From NCBI RefSeq assembly GCF_004337985.1, contig NC_043744.1:6323688-6387687 (forward strand): a stretch of DNA of 64,000 bases. Direction: 5' to 3'. The translations under genes were made by a program, and so were the position numbers. Under the pieces are notes generated by a model that worked only from the letters and a program-made list of their open reading frames with translations, was not told where the DNA came from and did not search any database. Positions 1 through 11,498 of the stretch are shown here, one piece after another (position 1 is the first letter of the stretch; every line of letters begins with the position of its first letter). The stretch is from Pyricularia pennisetigena. Its lineage: Eukaryota; Ascomycota; Sordariomycetes; Magnaporthales; Pyriculariaceae.

Positions 1-781
1 CTTGTCAGCAGGCATTTTCATGAAGGATATTTGCGGCCGAGAACGACCAAGCGGCTACTCACAAAATGTCAAGAAAAACAAGGCCGCGCCTGGAATCAGC
101 TGGATTCCCAGAGCCAGTCGCCAGCCTGTATTGTCGAGCTTGTCGGTCGCCCAGATGGACACGCCATAGTTGACCCAAAAGGCCAACGCCAGACACGTCA
201 CGATCATGAGGTTGTACGTCGTCGTCAAGGAACCTCGAATGGACTTTGGTGCCACCTCGGCCAGGTATTGGGGTGCCAGCATGGACGTCATGCCGATGGC
301 GATTCCAGAAAATAGACGACCGGCGTAGAAAACGCCCAGGTGAGCCACTTCCTGGAACGAACACCCGACGAGGAAAATACCGGCCGAGACGAGGACGGCA
401 TATTTGCGACCGAGGTAGTCGGAAGCCGGCGCACCCAGGAGGGCACCGCCGGCACCGCCTGCTGCTACCATTGCTGCTATGTTTCCGGCTGTGGCGATGT
501 CAGTAGTCTCTTCATTAATCACCAACACACTGCGAGATTCTAGACGGGACCAAGAACGACTTACACCTCGTGTCCCTCTCGGCTTCAGACAGTACATCCA
601 GACCGAATGCGTGCCTGAAAGCGGCCAGCTTCAAAACGCCGCCAATGTTGCCAGTATCAAAGCCATAGCTGCAGCCGGCAAATGCAACTGTGATGCTGAC
701 AAGCGCTAGTTGTCTGTTGAAAATTTCTTTGGGGTCACTCTTCCAATCTGGTGATGCCCACAGGGAAGTACCTCCTCCCAT
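1..781 (-). CDS. MFS sugar transporter, 5' part (runs off the left edge)
   Basis: Major facilitator superfamily sugar/proton symporter of the plasma membrane; only the N-terminal part, about 214 residues, is in the window. I place the start at 781 because the frame then reads into the family's N-terminal pattern (asparagine-rich DTGNIGGV segment in helix 1). Exons are 781-565 and 488-63. The first intron (564-489, GTAAGT...CTGAC...CAG) restores the frame exactly. A second donor (GTGAGT, 62-57) opens an intron whose branch-point-like CTGAC lies at the window edge. Exon 2 shows the loop 2-3 motif DYLGRK and the PKSIRGSL motif after helix 4, both typical of sugar transporters. The substrate cannot be read from this part. 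It is divergent from the BNR gene at 1902, and the 1.1 kb between them is probably a shared promoter. Confidence 0.88.
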
Positions 782-1901
782 CTTGAAGAAAGAAGAATGA
801 TAATCGTCGGGGAATAATACAACCAAGAAAGTTTAATTAATTAGGAAGCCAAGAGACGGTAAGGTTGAAGCCAAGCAATTTCTGAGTCGTCCTCAAGGCC
901 CAAAGGGAAAGTACAAGAGCTTGGCTGGGGGGACTGGATGGCTCGCCAAGGGACTGGGCGTTCATCTAACCTTCTTTATATCAAGCGGACAGGTAAAAAA
1001 AAACTAAGGAAGTACCTTAGCTGACGTCCCCTTCTCAACAGACGGGACGGTGTGGTACTGTACTGGTGTACGCAAAGCCTCCCACATTTCCCTACGTGGA
1101 GAACCTACGGGGATCAGCAGGACACCTAGCAAGTGTGCAGTGTGGTGGGACTCCAGGTTTGGATTCTGGTGTCAGGCCTATTGTTGGTGTGTTATAGCAG
1201 GTCCACATCAAGGCAGGTTGGGGTTGAGGGGCTTCAGGAGTGATTCCCGGGGCAATCCAGGACCTCCCCTGTTTCCTCCGCACGAATTGAGACTGGGGGA
1301 TTTTTTTTTTTTTTTTTTTTTTTTTCCCTTCTATATGGTCCAGGCTAATATTACAATTCAAGGCTCTCTACTCATAGTAGACTAACTAGACTTGGTTGTG
1401 TCATCAAACAGATGTTTATTATGTGCTCACACTGACTAGCATCCGAGAATCCACTTGATTCGGTCTCTGCCGTGGCGAAATTGAAGCGAAAGAAGAAAAT
1501 TAAAACGGCGAGAAGCCCGAGTAGCAGGGCGAGAAGTGCAACCTCCGCACACCCCCACACTCAGCGGCAACGCGCGGTGCGGGGACAGACGCTGTTCAGG
1601 GCGGGATGTTGGGGTACGATATGACGATGCGGGAATAGTCTTTTTATGCTTACTATTCGCATGCCGGAAAACAATTATTTGTTTGCATCCAGAGGAGAAA
1701 CCCTCGACTACCCTGGCTAGACAGGAAACTGTGAGCATACCAAACTTTGCAACCTGCGCCCGCACTCATCTGACAGCAATTTTTTCTTTTTCTTTTTTTT
1801 TCTTTTTCTTGTTTCCTTTTCCTATTCTCTTATTGGGGTAAAACTCAGCATCTCTCCAACACACACAACTCCACCCTCCAAGCCGCACACTTCCACCACA
1901 A
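782..1901. other. Divergent intergenic region with T25 tract
   Basis: This lies between two divergent start codons and holds no credible gene; the open frames seen here lack family patterns and codon bias. A run of 25 T lies at 1301-1325, and a pyrimidine-rich stretch at 1780-1832 sits just upstream of the BNR gene, a common fungal promoter feature. Confidence 0.6.
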
Positions 1902-3092
1902 ATGGAATCCCCTATCGACTTCCACGCGGACCTCCGCGTCACCAGCACAGCGCCACCGCGTACAGAAGCTTACATCCCCGCCTCGACCATCCAAGTCCAC
2001 GCATCCAACCTCATCCTCCTCCCCTCGGGCGAGCTGCTCTGCGCCTGGTTCGGCGGCTCCATGGAGGGCATCTCAGACATCTACATCTGGCTGTCGCGAC
2101 TCGCGCCCGGCGCCAGGGAGTGGACCACGCCGCTTCAGGTGTCCCAAGACCCGGCCCGCAGCGAGCAGAACCCGGTACTCTTCCTCGACGAGAGGTCCGG
2201 CAACCTCTGGTGCATCTACACGGCCCAGGAGCACGGCGCCCAGAACAAGTGCCTCGTAAGGCGGCGCATATCCACCGACCTCGGCAGGACCTGGGGCGAG
2301 GCCCGGGAGCTGTTCCCCGATCGCGGCATCTTTGTCCGCCAGCCCATGGTCGTCCTCAAGGACAAGAACGGGCCCGGCAAGGACGTTTGGGTCCTGCCCG
2401 TCTTCCACTGCCGCGCCGAAGAGGGCGTCGAGTGGGTCGGCAACGACGACGTGTCTGCCGTGCGGTACTCTGAGGACTCGGGCGAGACGTGGAAGGAGAG
2501 CATGGTGCCCGAGTCGCGCGGTGCCGTGCACATGAACGTGCGCCCGGACCCCTCCAGCCCTGGCAAGTTTGTGGCCGTGTACCGCAGCCGCTGGGCCGAC
2601 AACATCTACCTGTCGCGGTCCGACGACTGCATCAGCTGGACCAAGCCCGAGCCGACGGAGCTGCCGAACCCCAACTCGGGCATCTGCCTGGGCGTCCTGC
2701 CGAAATCCGGGAAGCTGGCGCTGGTCTACAACGACTCGCGCGCCACGCCGGACATGGTGCAGCGCACGGGGCTGTACGATGACATCGAGACGGACGGGCC
2801 CAAGCTCAAGAAGCAGGCCATGGTCGGTGACAAGGCCGCCATCTGGGGCACGCCGAGGAGCAAGATGACGCTGGCGCTGTCGAGCGACGGTGGACGCACG
2901 TGGCCCGAGAAGCGGTTGCTGGAGGAGGGCGACGGATTCTGTCTCACAAACAACTCAAAGGACAAGATAAACAAGGAGCTCAGCTACCCGAGCATCATGG
3001 TGGCGGACGACGAGACTATGCACATTGGCTTTACTTTCTGGAGGCAACGGATCAAGTATGTGAAGGTGACAGCGGAGTGGGTAAAAGGCTAG
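1902..3092 (+). CDS. Sialidase-fold (BNR/Asp-box) protein, intracellular
   Basis: A single-exon protein of 396 residues. Three Asp-boxes of the form S-x-D-x-G-x-T-W are visible at residues 124-131, 190-197 and 327-334, with a degenerate one near 238-246. This is the signature of a six- or seven-bladed sialidase-type beta-propeller (BNR_2-like). There is no signal peptide, so the enzyme is probably cytosolic. Family members include sialidases, but the same fold is also used by enzymes that attack rhamnosyl-glucuronate caps on plant arabinogalactan, so sialidase activity should not be assumed. It is convergent with an aldolase gene 157 bp downstream and divergent from a sugar transporter, which suggests carbohydrate catabolism. 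The start codon sits after a pyrimidine-rich leader. The sequence is intact and GC-rich. Confidence 0.85.
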   Translation: MESPIDFHADLRVTSTAPPRTEAYIPASTIQVHASNLILLPSGELLCAWFGGSMEGISDIYIWLSRLAPGAREWTTPLQVSQDPARSEQNPVLFLDERSGNLWCIYTAQEHGAQNKCLVRRRISTDLGRTWGEARELFPDRGIFVRQPMVVLKDKNGPGKDVWVLPVFHCRAEEGVEWVGNDDVSAVRYSEDSGETWKESMVPESRGAVHMNVRPDPSSPGKFVAVYRSRWADNIYLSRSDDCISWTKPEPTELPNPNSGICLGVLPKSGKLALVYNDSRATPDMVQRTGLYDDIETDGPKLKKQAMVGDKAAIWGTPRSKMTLALSSDGGRTWPEKRLLEEGDGFCLTNNSKDKINKELSYPSIMVADDETMHIGFTFWRQRIKYVKVTAEWVKG

Positions 3093-3249
3093 ATTTTGAT
3101 GTAATGATTCACTTTAAAAAAAATAAACCGATATTAATGCGAGAGAGAGAGAGACCTTGAGTTTGGAGTGTCTTGATCATTGTTCTACATTGTCGCTAAA
3201 AATATAGACCCTCTGAATTTTATTTTACTTTATACATTTACTCCCCAAC

Positions 3250-4334
3250 TCAACCCCTCAACGGAATCGCCTCCTCCGCTTCCTGCAACACGCTCATGGT
3301 CTTGACGGTCCACTCCCTCATGGCCTCACCGACCTCCAGATACGGCTTGCGCGGCGCAAAGACCATCCTGTCCTCGATGCCGAGGTGCCTCCTGCCGACG
3401 AACCACCAAGCGCCGTACTTGGTCTGCGCGAGCCCCTTCTTGCAGGCCCACTCGGCGTTGCTGACCAGCTCCTGCAGCTTCTTGGCCTCGTCCCTTTTCC
3501 CCTCGACCCAGAGGTCGTAGACCTTTGCCGTCGCGCGCGGGAAGACGTTGCCCATGCCCGTCACGCAGCCGACGCCGCCGCCCTCGAGCGTCGGCACCAG
3601 GTAGTCGGCCGACCCGCCGTACACGGAGAACTGCGCCGGGGAGAACTTGGACGCCAGCCGCACCACCTTGCCGACGTTGCCGCATGTGAACTTGACCGCT
3701 ACGATGTTGGGGTGCTCGGCCAGCGTGGCGATTTGGTCCGAGTCCAGGTCGATGCCACCGGTGACGGCAGGGAACTGTAAGAGAGTGGGGAGGATCTTGT
3801 CAGAGTAATGTATCTTTACAGAAGCAAACCCCATACATAACGAAAAAAAAAAAAAAAAGAAAAACTCACATTGTAAATAACGATCGGCAGCGGGCTGGCA
3901 TCCGCAACCTCACGGTAGTAACCCAGCAGCGCATCCTGGCTGACGGCCTTGGCCCAGTAGCTGGGCGGCAGGAGCAGGCCAAAGTTTGCACCAGCCTCCT
4001 TGGCCTCCTTTGCACAAAGGATCGTCTCGCGCGTGCTCTGGGCGCTGATGCCAGCCACCAACGGGTACGAGTCCGGGAGGCCTGCCTCGGACACTGCCGC
4101 CCGCCCCATCTGGAGGATGGCTTGTCGCTCGGTACGGTCGATGAGGGCCAGCTCGCCGTTGGTGCCGAGGTACACGAGGCCGTGCTGTCCGGAGCGGAGG
4201 AGATGCAGGGCGTGCTTCCTCATCGACTCGAGGTCGATCTCCTGCGCTGCATCTGGCTTGTACAAGGTGAGAACCGGGGTGTAGACTCCCGGAGGGAGGG
4301 GATTCGATTTCGCGGCGATTGTTGACGACGGCAT
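3250..4334 (-). CDS. DapA/NAL-family aldolase (2-keto-3-deoxy acid aldolase-like)
   Basis: A class I aldolase of the dihydrodipicolinate synthase/N-acetylneuraminate lyase superfamily, 329 residues in two exons (4334-3870 and 3774-3250). The intron 3869-3775 has a GTGAGT donor, CTGAC and TTACAG; it contains a long T tract on the coding strand. Visible motifs are GTNGE (57-61, pyruvate-carboxylate binding), Tyr154 in VIYN at the exon joint, and the Schiff-base Lys183 in VAVKF. The length is normal for the family. Fungal relatives include 2-keto-3-deoxy-L-galactonate aldolase (GaaC/LGA1 type) of the pectin pathway as well as many uncharacterised paralogues; lysine synthesis is not expected because fungi use the aminoadipate route. 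The neighbours (sialidase-fold enzyme, transporter, hydroxyacid dehydrogenase) support a role in breaking down a sugar acid. Confidence 0.88.
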
Positions 4335-5035
4335 TTTGGATTTGAAATATAATTTTTTTGTGTGAAAATTAGAGGCGGAGGAGGTTATTTCGGTTGATGT
4401 AATTAAGTGTCAAGGCAATGAATAGTACTGCTAGTATTAGCTGCTTGGTTCGCAGTTTCGTATGCGGTACACACTAGCTTTTTACAGTAGTTGTGTATTG
4501 AGAAAATGCAATAAAATCTATCCAAGGTTTTTGTTGCACAACAGCTAGCCACTACAGTACTACATGAACCAGGATCAAAAACTGCAACTCCGACATCGAA
4601 CCCGACCCCTCCAATCCCCACGGCGGACACTCCGGCACCAGCCCACGTCATGCTCCCCGTGAACCATAAAGGCCAGGGGCCTTGATAGAGGGTCCATGCC
4701 AGTAGTGCATGCCAAGGGATCGGGCGGTCTTCTTGCCGATATTGGTCTTGGAAATTTTACCTAGACTAGCCGCGTGCAATAAAGTGGCACCGGGACTATA
4801 CGACGAACTTGGACCCACAGATTGCCATTTTACTGACTGGCACTCCCCGGCCGCCATGCCAATGTTTTGCCCGAGTTGGATGCCCTTAACTAACACTTGG
4901 GTGTGTCATTAATCTATAGATCTACAAAGATCTGAAAAAAAAAAGACACTATGCTCTCAAAACAAAAATCTGGCCATCCATGGAAAGATGTAACAAGTAG
5001 ATCATGTCGCTGTACAATATAAATAAACAACCACA
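4335..5035. other. Intergenic: aldolase promoter and dehydrogenase 3' flank
   Basis: About 700 bp between two genes on the minus strand. I see no supported gene; the short frames here look random. Confidence 0.5.
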
Positions 5036-6684
5036 TCACAACCGGGCCTTTGGTTTCCACTTGATCCATGGGTGGTCTTCGGCCGACCTAACCAAGTGCT
5101 CAATGTCGGCCGTGTTCACCAAGCCGGGATGTGCCTCATCAAGAGAGTTGATGCCGCAGAGCTTCATCGAGACCTCGAGCTCGTCCTTGAGTACTGGCAA
5201 TCAATAAAAATAATCAGTTAGCGATGTAGACCGTAGATATGAGCAGCAGGACAACTTACTCTGACACAGATGCGCACATCCCTCCTCGCCATATGCAAGC
5301 GAGTAGAGAAAAGGCCTCCCAATACCAACTGCGGTAGCGCCCAAGCAGATGGCCTTGAGTATATCTGATCCACGTTGGAAACCACCGTCCACGATAACCT
5401 CGAGATGGTCAAACACCTCCGGGCAGTACTTGTGCAGCTCCAACAGCAGCAGGATGGCTGGCTGCGACGTGTCCAGTGACCTACCGCCGTGATTGCTGAG
5501 CATGATGCCCTCGCAGCCATACTTGACGGCCAACCTCGCATCCTCTGCACTCTGGACGCCCTTGAGGATTACGGGCAGGCCAGAAACCTCCTTGATCCAG
5601 GCAATGTCCTCCCAGACCAGCCGCTTCTCGACGTAGCCAGCCATCAGCCGGCCCATGCCGCCGCCCTTCTTGTCGTTGCTGGCCACGGCACCGCTGACCG
5701 CCGACGCGATGGCCTCGGCCGCGATGCGCTCGTCCGCCTCGCGCTTGCCGGGCACCGGCGCGTCCACCGTCACAAAGATGGCCTTGATTCCCAGGTCGCG
5801 TGCTTTGCGAAGCAGATCGGCCGTCTTGTGCCGCTCGTGGTTGACGTACAGCTGAAAAAAGAAGGTCTGCCTTGGCCGGGCCGTCAGCTCATGCAGCTCG
5901 TCGGCCGGCAGCGAATCTGATGCCGATACGATGGCCGAAAGTGGGTATGATGCATTGTTTGAGATGCACTGAATTACTCCTTCCCTCGCGGCGCCCCGTG
6001 CCAGCGCCATCTCACCATCCGGGTGTGCCAAGCGCGCCATGGCGGCTGGGCTGATGAAGAAGGGCACGGCCGAGTCGTAACCCAGAATCTTTCGGCGCAT
6101 GCTAGTTTGCGCAACGTCGCGCAGCACCCGCGGGCGGAGCATGATGCGGCGCAGGAACGACTGGTTCCAGCTATGCGTGTTTAGATCTGTTGCCGCCGAC
6201 GAGTAAAACGCCCATGTCTTGGCCGTAAATGTGTGGGAGGCAACATCCCGCAGGTCGTCGGCACTGATGTTGGAGAAGAGATCCGGTTTGCGGTAAGGAG
6301 CGGGTGTGTTTGAGGGGGCCGGTGCTTGTTGCATTTCTATTGCCTCGGTCTCGGCGCCGGGCGGCGCACTGTCGCTGGTGGCAGGTATGAAAGTGCCCTT
6401 GAACTTTTCGGGAGCCAACGTCTCCTCGAGCATGCCAGGGGCATGGATGCCATCGTATGCGGCCGTTGCATCTTTTCCTGCGTATTGGAGGATGACTGTG
6501 GGGGGTTTAGTCAAATGTCATGCAAGAGGAAGGAAAACAGAGGCTACCTACTCTCTGAGCCGCCTGGGTGCTCGTCCAAAAACTCGGTCACATCCCAGAC
6601 CTTTTTATGCACCGCAATCCAGCAGTCATCAGGCGACTGATGCCGCCCTAGCTCTTCAGCCGTTAATGTTATTTCGGTAGACAT
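5036..6684 (-). CDS. Cytochrome b5-FMN alpha-hydroxyacid dehydrogenase (flavocytochrome b2-like)
   Basis: Three exons (6684-6552, 6495-5260, 5193-5036) give 508 residues. Both introns (6551-6496 and 5259-5194) are short and restore the frame. Residues 1-75 form a cytochrome b5 domain with haem ligands His39 in HPGG and His62. Residues of about 115-490 form the FMN-dependent domain of the glycolate oxidase/L-lactate dehydrogenase family, with Tyr142, Tyr261, Lys356 and the catalytic His380/Arg383 in SNHGGRSLD. The expected reaction is oxidation of an L-2-hydroxyacid such as L-lactate, with electrons passed through the b5 haem. The protein starts directly at the b5 domain without the long mitochondrial presequence of yeast Cyb2 and ends in Ala-Arg-Leu, which fits a peroxisomal PTS1 signal. 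It may work with the adjacent aldolase, whose products could yield lactaldehyde or lactate. Confidence 0.9.
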
Positions 6685-7581
6685 TGTGTGTGAAGATGTA
6701 AGAAGATGGGGGAAACAGAAGCTAACTAGTAGCGAGCAGTAGACAAGACTGGAGACGTCTCTAGACCAAGTCCGACGCGGATCAGAGATATCAATATTTC
6801 GAATTTCGAGCTCCCAGAGGACAAGGAGCAGTCGCGCAGGTCACCGCTTATCCATTGGACATTGGGGCTCCAGAAACACATGGCCAGGGTGGACCACGGA
6901 TCATGGACGCGGTGCCGTACGGACTAGATGCCATCCTTGAGTGCCGAGGGTGGATTTGGGGCAAGCTTGACGGCGATGGGGGCGCGGACAGGCCGGGAAG
7001 GAGGGTTGACTGGTTGGGCTGAGATGCCAGCTCGGGTAGAGGTGGGGTAAGTGTGGGGTGCTCGGTGTCCATTCCCCCCCTGCGGACTTCTTCCCGCCGG
7101 TCACTTAACCCTAACCCGTTATCATCAAAGGCCAAGTTCACGGGACAGACAGCAAGCAAACAGAACTTGGCACGCTGCGAGATTTGGATCAAGGTTACCT
7201 TGTCTTGCTTGATTGTCCGAGATTGTGCAGCCAGTCAATATCTAAACTAGGCCGTGTACTGGGAAGTCATGATCGAATACATACTTCTTGAAATCACCTC
7301 AGACACCCGGCCACACACCGTTATACAGCAATGTCGACGCCGGTCCCAAAGGATACATGGATGTGCAACCGCCGTCATCTGCATTTAGCCAGAACGGAAG
7401 AAGCAGGTTATCATCTTGGCTGGCGTCAGAACACGGAGAACCTCATCCGCCGTGACGATCGTGTCCTATGCGGTCGAGGACCCGTGGCATCTTTGTGTGC
7501 AAATGAAGATGTGAAGTTGATAACTTGACCGAGTTGTGTTCCAAGACATGATGACGGATTGTACATTCGCCCACCGTCAAA
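6685..7581. other. Intergenic region between divergent genes
   Basis: About 900 bp separating the dehydrogenase start from the SET gene start. No supported gene; open frames on both strands lack family patterns. Confidence 0.5.
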
Positions 7582-8834
7582 ATGCAGCCCTCAATGGTAT
7601 CAATCTTGATCTTCCTCATCGTGTCTGCAAACGCAGACTGTCAGAAGGCTAGTCCTTTGAATGTTGCCCAAGAGACAACGTGCGGACTGCATGTGTTTGA
7701 TCAAGGCTCGAAATGGCAGGGCCCTGAGAGCTGCTTGGGCGAATACTGCATCTACTGGAACAGTGAATTCAACAATGGAATAGGCATCGCCGCTGTGACC
7801 ACCGCCGAACACGCTCAATCAATCGCCAGATTCACCGAGGAGATGCAGCTGCTACAGGACGACCCGCCATACCTCAAAGCCGAAATCCCAGGCAAGGGCA
7901 AGGGTGTCATCGCGAAGCGCAAGATCGCTCTCGGAGAGACCATCATGGTCCTGCCGCCGACGCTGCTCGTCAGCGACGCGGCATATCAGGCCTTTGGTGG
8001 TGCAGAGAAGGTCAGGGGAAACGACTTATACTCCAAGGCTCTGGAAAAGGTGTCTGCCACGGCGCGCGAGGAATTCCAGGAGCTTCATGGTCTCGATGCC
8101 GCGATGAAGCTCGATAAGAACGGCTTCACCGTATATATCGACTTCACCGAGGAAAGCCAGCATCTCGGAGTTTATGCCCAAGCGGCGGCCATCAACCATG
8201 ACTGTCGACCAAGGTTAGTAGTGTCTTGGGTGTGTCACGTTGATCATTGACTGATATGCACCACAGCATCAATTACCGCCTCAACGACATCACTCAAACC
8301 ACGACGGCTGTTCGCGAGATCCAGGCCGGTGAAGAGCTCAGCGTCAGCTACGTGGATCTCATGCTTCCACATAAGCAGCGACGTAAACGTCTGCGGGACT
8401 GGGGCTTTGACTGCAAGTGCAGTAAATGCACTGCATCCGCAGCCGCCATCGCCCGCTCCGACGAAAATCTCACCATGATAAAATTCCTCGAGCGCGAGCT
8501 GGACAGCCCAAACAGCACAGTGACAGGCGCTACAGGAAAACAACTGGTTGCCCTTTACGAAGAGGAGCGTCTGGACATCTACCTCGGACCTACTTATACG
8601 CGTGCGGCGCTCAACTATGGCTTGTTTGGCGAAAAGGAAAAGGCCGTCGAATTCGCAACAAAAGCCATCGCAGCACTCGAGAGGCAGTACGGGCCACACG
8701 CGGCAGATATCCCGTCGATGCAGGCGCTGCGGGATGAGCCGGAAAAGCATTGGAGCTGGGGATTGAGAAAATCGCCGTCGCTCAAAATTCCCATCCCAGA
8801 CGACATTCCGAAACCGGCCATGGAGGAGTTGTAG
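7582..8834 (+). CDS. SET-domain protein with N-terminal signal-like sequence
   Basis: Two exons (7582-8213 and 8267-8834) encode 399 residues; the intron 8214-8266 has CTGAT and CACAG signals and restores the frame. The SET core runs from about residue 97 to 245, with the GKGKGV start motif (104-109), NHDC (205-208) in the S-adenosylmethionine pocket and the tyrosine of SVSYVDL (239). Post-SET cysteines C-x-C-x2-C follow at 260-265. The C-terminal part is a helical TPR-like region. Proteins of this type are usually called SET domain-containing and may methylate lysines, but the substrate is unknown. Unusually, the chain begins with a hydrophobic stretch (residues 1-18) that looks like a signal peptide and a 75-residue cysteine-bearing segment before the SET core, so the enzyme may enter the secretory pathway. 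Confidence 0.85.
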
Positions 8835-9260
8835 ACGTAGGAGGACTTGTCAGGCAGCAACTAGCAACAGGCAGCCGCCAGCCCAACAAAAAAGATTTCA
8901 ATGCCAAATACACGTGATTCCACGTGACATCGTGAAATTCTGGTGCCATCACCGAAGTGGGCCATTGCTGCCTAGTGCTCATTTCAACTTGGAACGCGTT
9001 CCTGCCTATGCGGGAGAGTTTGGACGGTGTTAGCGCTCTTGGCGTTGGTAGGGCTGAGAAATGACATAAATAACGGGAAGACAAATGAGGCCCTCTCGGG
9101 GTCTCGCCCGATTCCCACTTCGTTTCCGTGTTTCTCAGGCTCTGTCACTTTTAATGACCAGAGCGATCAATTGAAGCTTCTTTTTCACGTCACCTTCTTG
9201 GCTTACAAGCCAATTGCGACTTTTCACCAAGGTCAGCCACCACACTCTCCACCCGTCAGA
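8835..9260. other. Short intergenic region upstream of PARP
   Basis: No gene seen. An in-frame upstream ATG at 9027 would lengthen the PARP protein by 78 residues that resemble no known domain; I treat this as leader sequence. Confidence 0.45.
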
Positions 9261-11498
9261 ATGCCACCCCGACGCAGCGCTAGGGCTGCTGCGGCTGCTG
9301 CGCCATCTGCCTCTCAGGCCGCTTCGCAGTCCGTTTCACCGCTGGAGGATTGTGTCGTCGCTATCAGCGGCGCCTTTCCCGACCTGACGCAGGCCCAGGC
9401 AAAGGATAAAATCACATCCCTAGGCGGCACTGTCTCGCCGTCCGTCCACAATAAAACCACACATTTGCTCACAACTGAGCATGATTTTTTGGCCAACACC
9501 ACCAAAGTCAAGGCCGCCACAGCAAAGGACATTCTGATCGTTAGGTACGATTGGCTGCTCGATTGTGAAGCCAAGGGCAAGCGACTCTCTGAGAAGCAGT
9601 ATGATGTTAGTGCCAAAGCTACTGCTGCGCAGGCCGTCGTCCAGTCTCAGCAGTCACAGGCTGCTTCCAAGTCCAAAGCCACCAAGAAGCGCGCCGCCAG
9701 TGTCACCTCAGATGACGAGTCAGATAAAGGCAAACAGCCGGTGAAAAAGAGAAAGGCCACCAACGGCAATGCCAATGGCAAAGCGAATGGTGCCAAGCAA
9801 GAGTCTGAAAACGAATCAGAGCCCGCTAAAGGCAAAGCTTCCAAGGAAAAGAAGGCTGTCAAGGAGGAGGCCGGGGAGGAGCAGAAAGTCGATGGGCAGG
9901 TTGCCAAGTCCAAGGACGTCCATGTTCCCCTTGACGAGGCATGTTTACTCAGCGGCTACTCTGTCTACATAGACACCAACGGCCATATCTGGGATGCGTC
10001 ACTCAACCAGACAAACGCGAGCAACAACAACAACAAGTTCTACCGCCTCCAAGTTATCAGGAACGCGCAGGGTGACTTCAAAACCTGGACGCGTTGGGGC
10101 CGGGTCGGCGAACGAGGTGCAACTGCGACCCTTGGCAGCGGCACAGAGGAGTCGGCGATCAGCCAGTTTGAGAAGAAGTACGTCTCTCTTCGGTAGTCTC
10201 CATCCGCACACAATTTGCTGACATTGAACAGGTTCAAGGACAAGTCAGGACTTGACTGGTCCAACCGGATGGCGCCTCCCAAGCCCAAAAAGTACACTTT
10301 CATCGAGCGCAGCTACAACCAAGACTCGGACGAGGAGGAAGAGGCTGCTGAAGAGGAAGCGAAAGATGACAAATGGGTGCCTCCTGAGTGCAAGCTTGAA
10401 GAAGCGGTTCAGGACCTCATGAAGCTTATTTTCAACCAGCAGTACTTTGCCGCAGCAATGTCGGAGCTCAACTACGACGCAAACAAACTGCCGTTGGGAA
10501 AACTGAGCAAGCAAACCATATCTCGTGGCTTCCAGGCTTTAAAAGATCTCTCGGCTCTCCTGGATGATGCATCCATAGCCGCGACGGAATATCCGGACAT
10601 GAGTGTTCAAGAAGCCATCGAGCATCTGTCCAACACGTACTACTCTGTCATTCCACACGCCTTTGGACGCAACAGACCGCCCGTCATTCAAGAGAAGAGC
10701 CTCCTGAAGAAGGAAGTTGAATTGTTGGAAAGCTTGAGCGACATGAAGGACGCCTCGAACATCATGGGCAAGGATAAGGTCGGCGATCCGGTGCACCCGC
10801 TGACCAAGATGTACAACGGTCTCAACCTCAGTGAGATGACGGCTCTCGAAAAGGATTCCAGCGAGTTCCGTTTACTCAAGGAGTACCTCAACGACTCGCG
10901 CGGACAGACCCATGGCCATAGCTACACGGTCCGGGAGATCTTCCGCATCGAGCGACAAGGCGAAAAGGAGCGGTTCGAGAAGGAATCTCCCGTCAGCGGC
11001 GCTGGGGATCGGAGGCTGCTGTGGCACGGCTCGCGAGTCACCAACTATGGAGGTATCCTCAGCCAGGGCCTCAGAATCGCGCCGCCAGAGGCTCCTGTAT
11101 CGGGATACATGTTTGGCAAGGGCATCTACCTGGCTGATATGTCATCGAAGTCGGCCAACTATTGCTGCTCTTACATCTCTGGCAATGAGGCGCTTCTCCT
11201 GCTCTGCGAAGCGCAGCTTGGCGACCCTATGCAGGAATTGACAGACTCGGACTACGACGCAGGCGACAATGCCGCAAAGAAGGGAATGTACTCGACTTGG
11301 GGTCGGGGTATGACTGGACCGTCGAAGTGGAAGGATGCTGCCGTCGTGCACGAAAGCCTCAAGGGCGTCAAGATGCCCGACACAAGCGTCAAGCCGGGCG
11401 ATACCGGCCATCCCAATGCATGGTTGCAGTACAATGAATACATTGTCTACAACCTGGCGCAAGTGCGTCTTCGGTACTTGTTGCGGGTTAAGATGTAG
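9261..11498 (+). CDS. Poly(ADP-ribose) polymerase with BRCT, WGR and catalytic domains
   Basis: Two exons (9261-10177 and 10232-11498; intron with GTACGT, CTGAC and ACAG) give 727 residues. The order is a short basic N-terminus, a BRCT domain (about 28-115), a lysine/serine-rich linker with a nuclear signal (PVKKRKA, 160-166), a WGR domain (about 230-335, WGRVG at 279-283), an acidic linker, the helical regulatory domain (about 355-490) and the ART catalytic domain. The H-Y-E triad is present as His571 (LLWHGSR), Tyr605 (GKGIYLADM) and Glu708 (NEYIVYN), so the enzyme should make poly-ADP-ribose chains from NAD in the nucleus, in DNA repair and stress responses. Most filamentous ascomycetes have one such gene with this layout. 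I chose ATG 9261 because the MPPRRSAR start is typical and the upstream frame is not domain-like. Confidence 0.95.

Noticed and set aside
1050..1385. Open frame of 111 codons upstream of the BNR gene
   Set aside because: It reads through the T25 tract as poly-Phe, lacks any family pattern and lies in a divergent promoter region.
1902..3092. Calling the BNR protein a true sialidase
   Set aside because: Asp-boxes define the fold, not the substrate; there is no signal peptide and I cannot identify the arginine triad with confidence.
6848..7192. Open frame of 114 codons on the minus strand in the dehydrogenase-SET intergenic region
   Set aside because: Low-complexity Pro/Ser composition with no introns, partner exons or recognisable motif.
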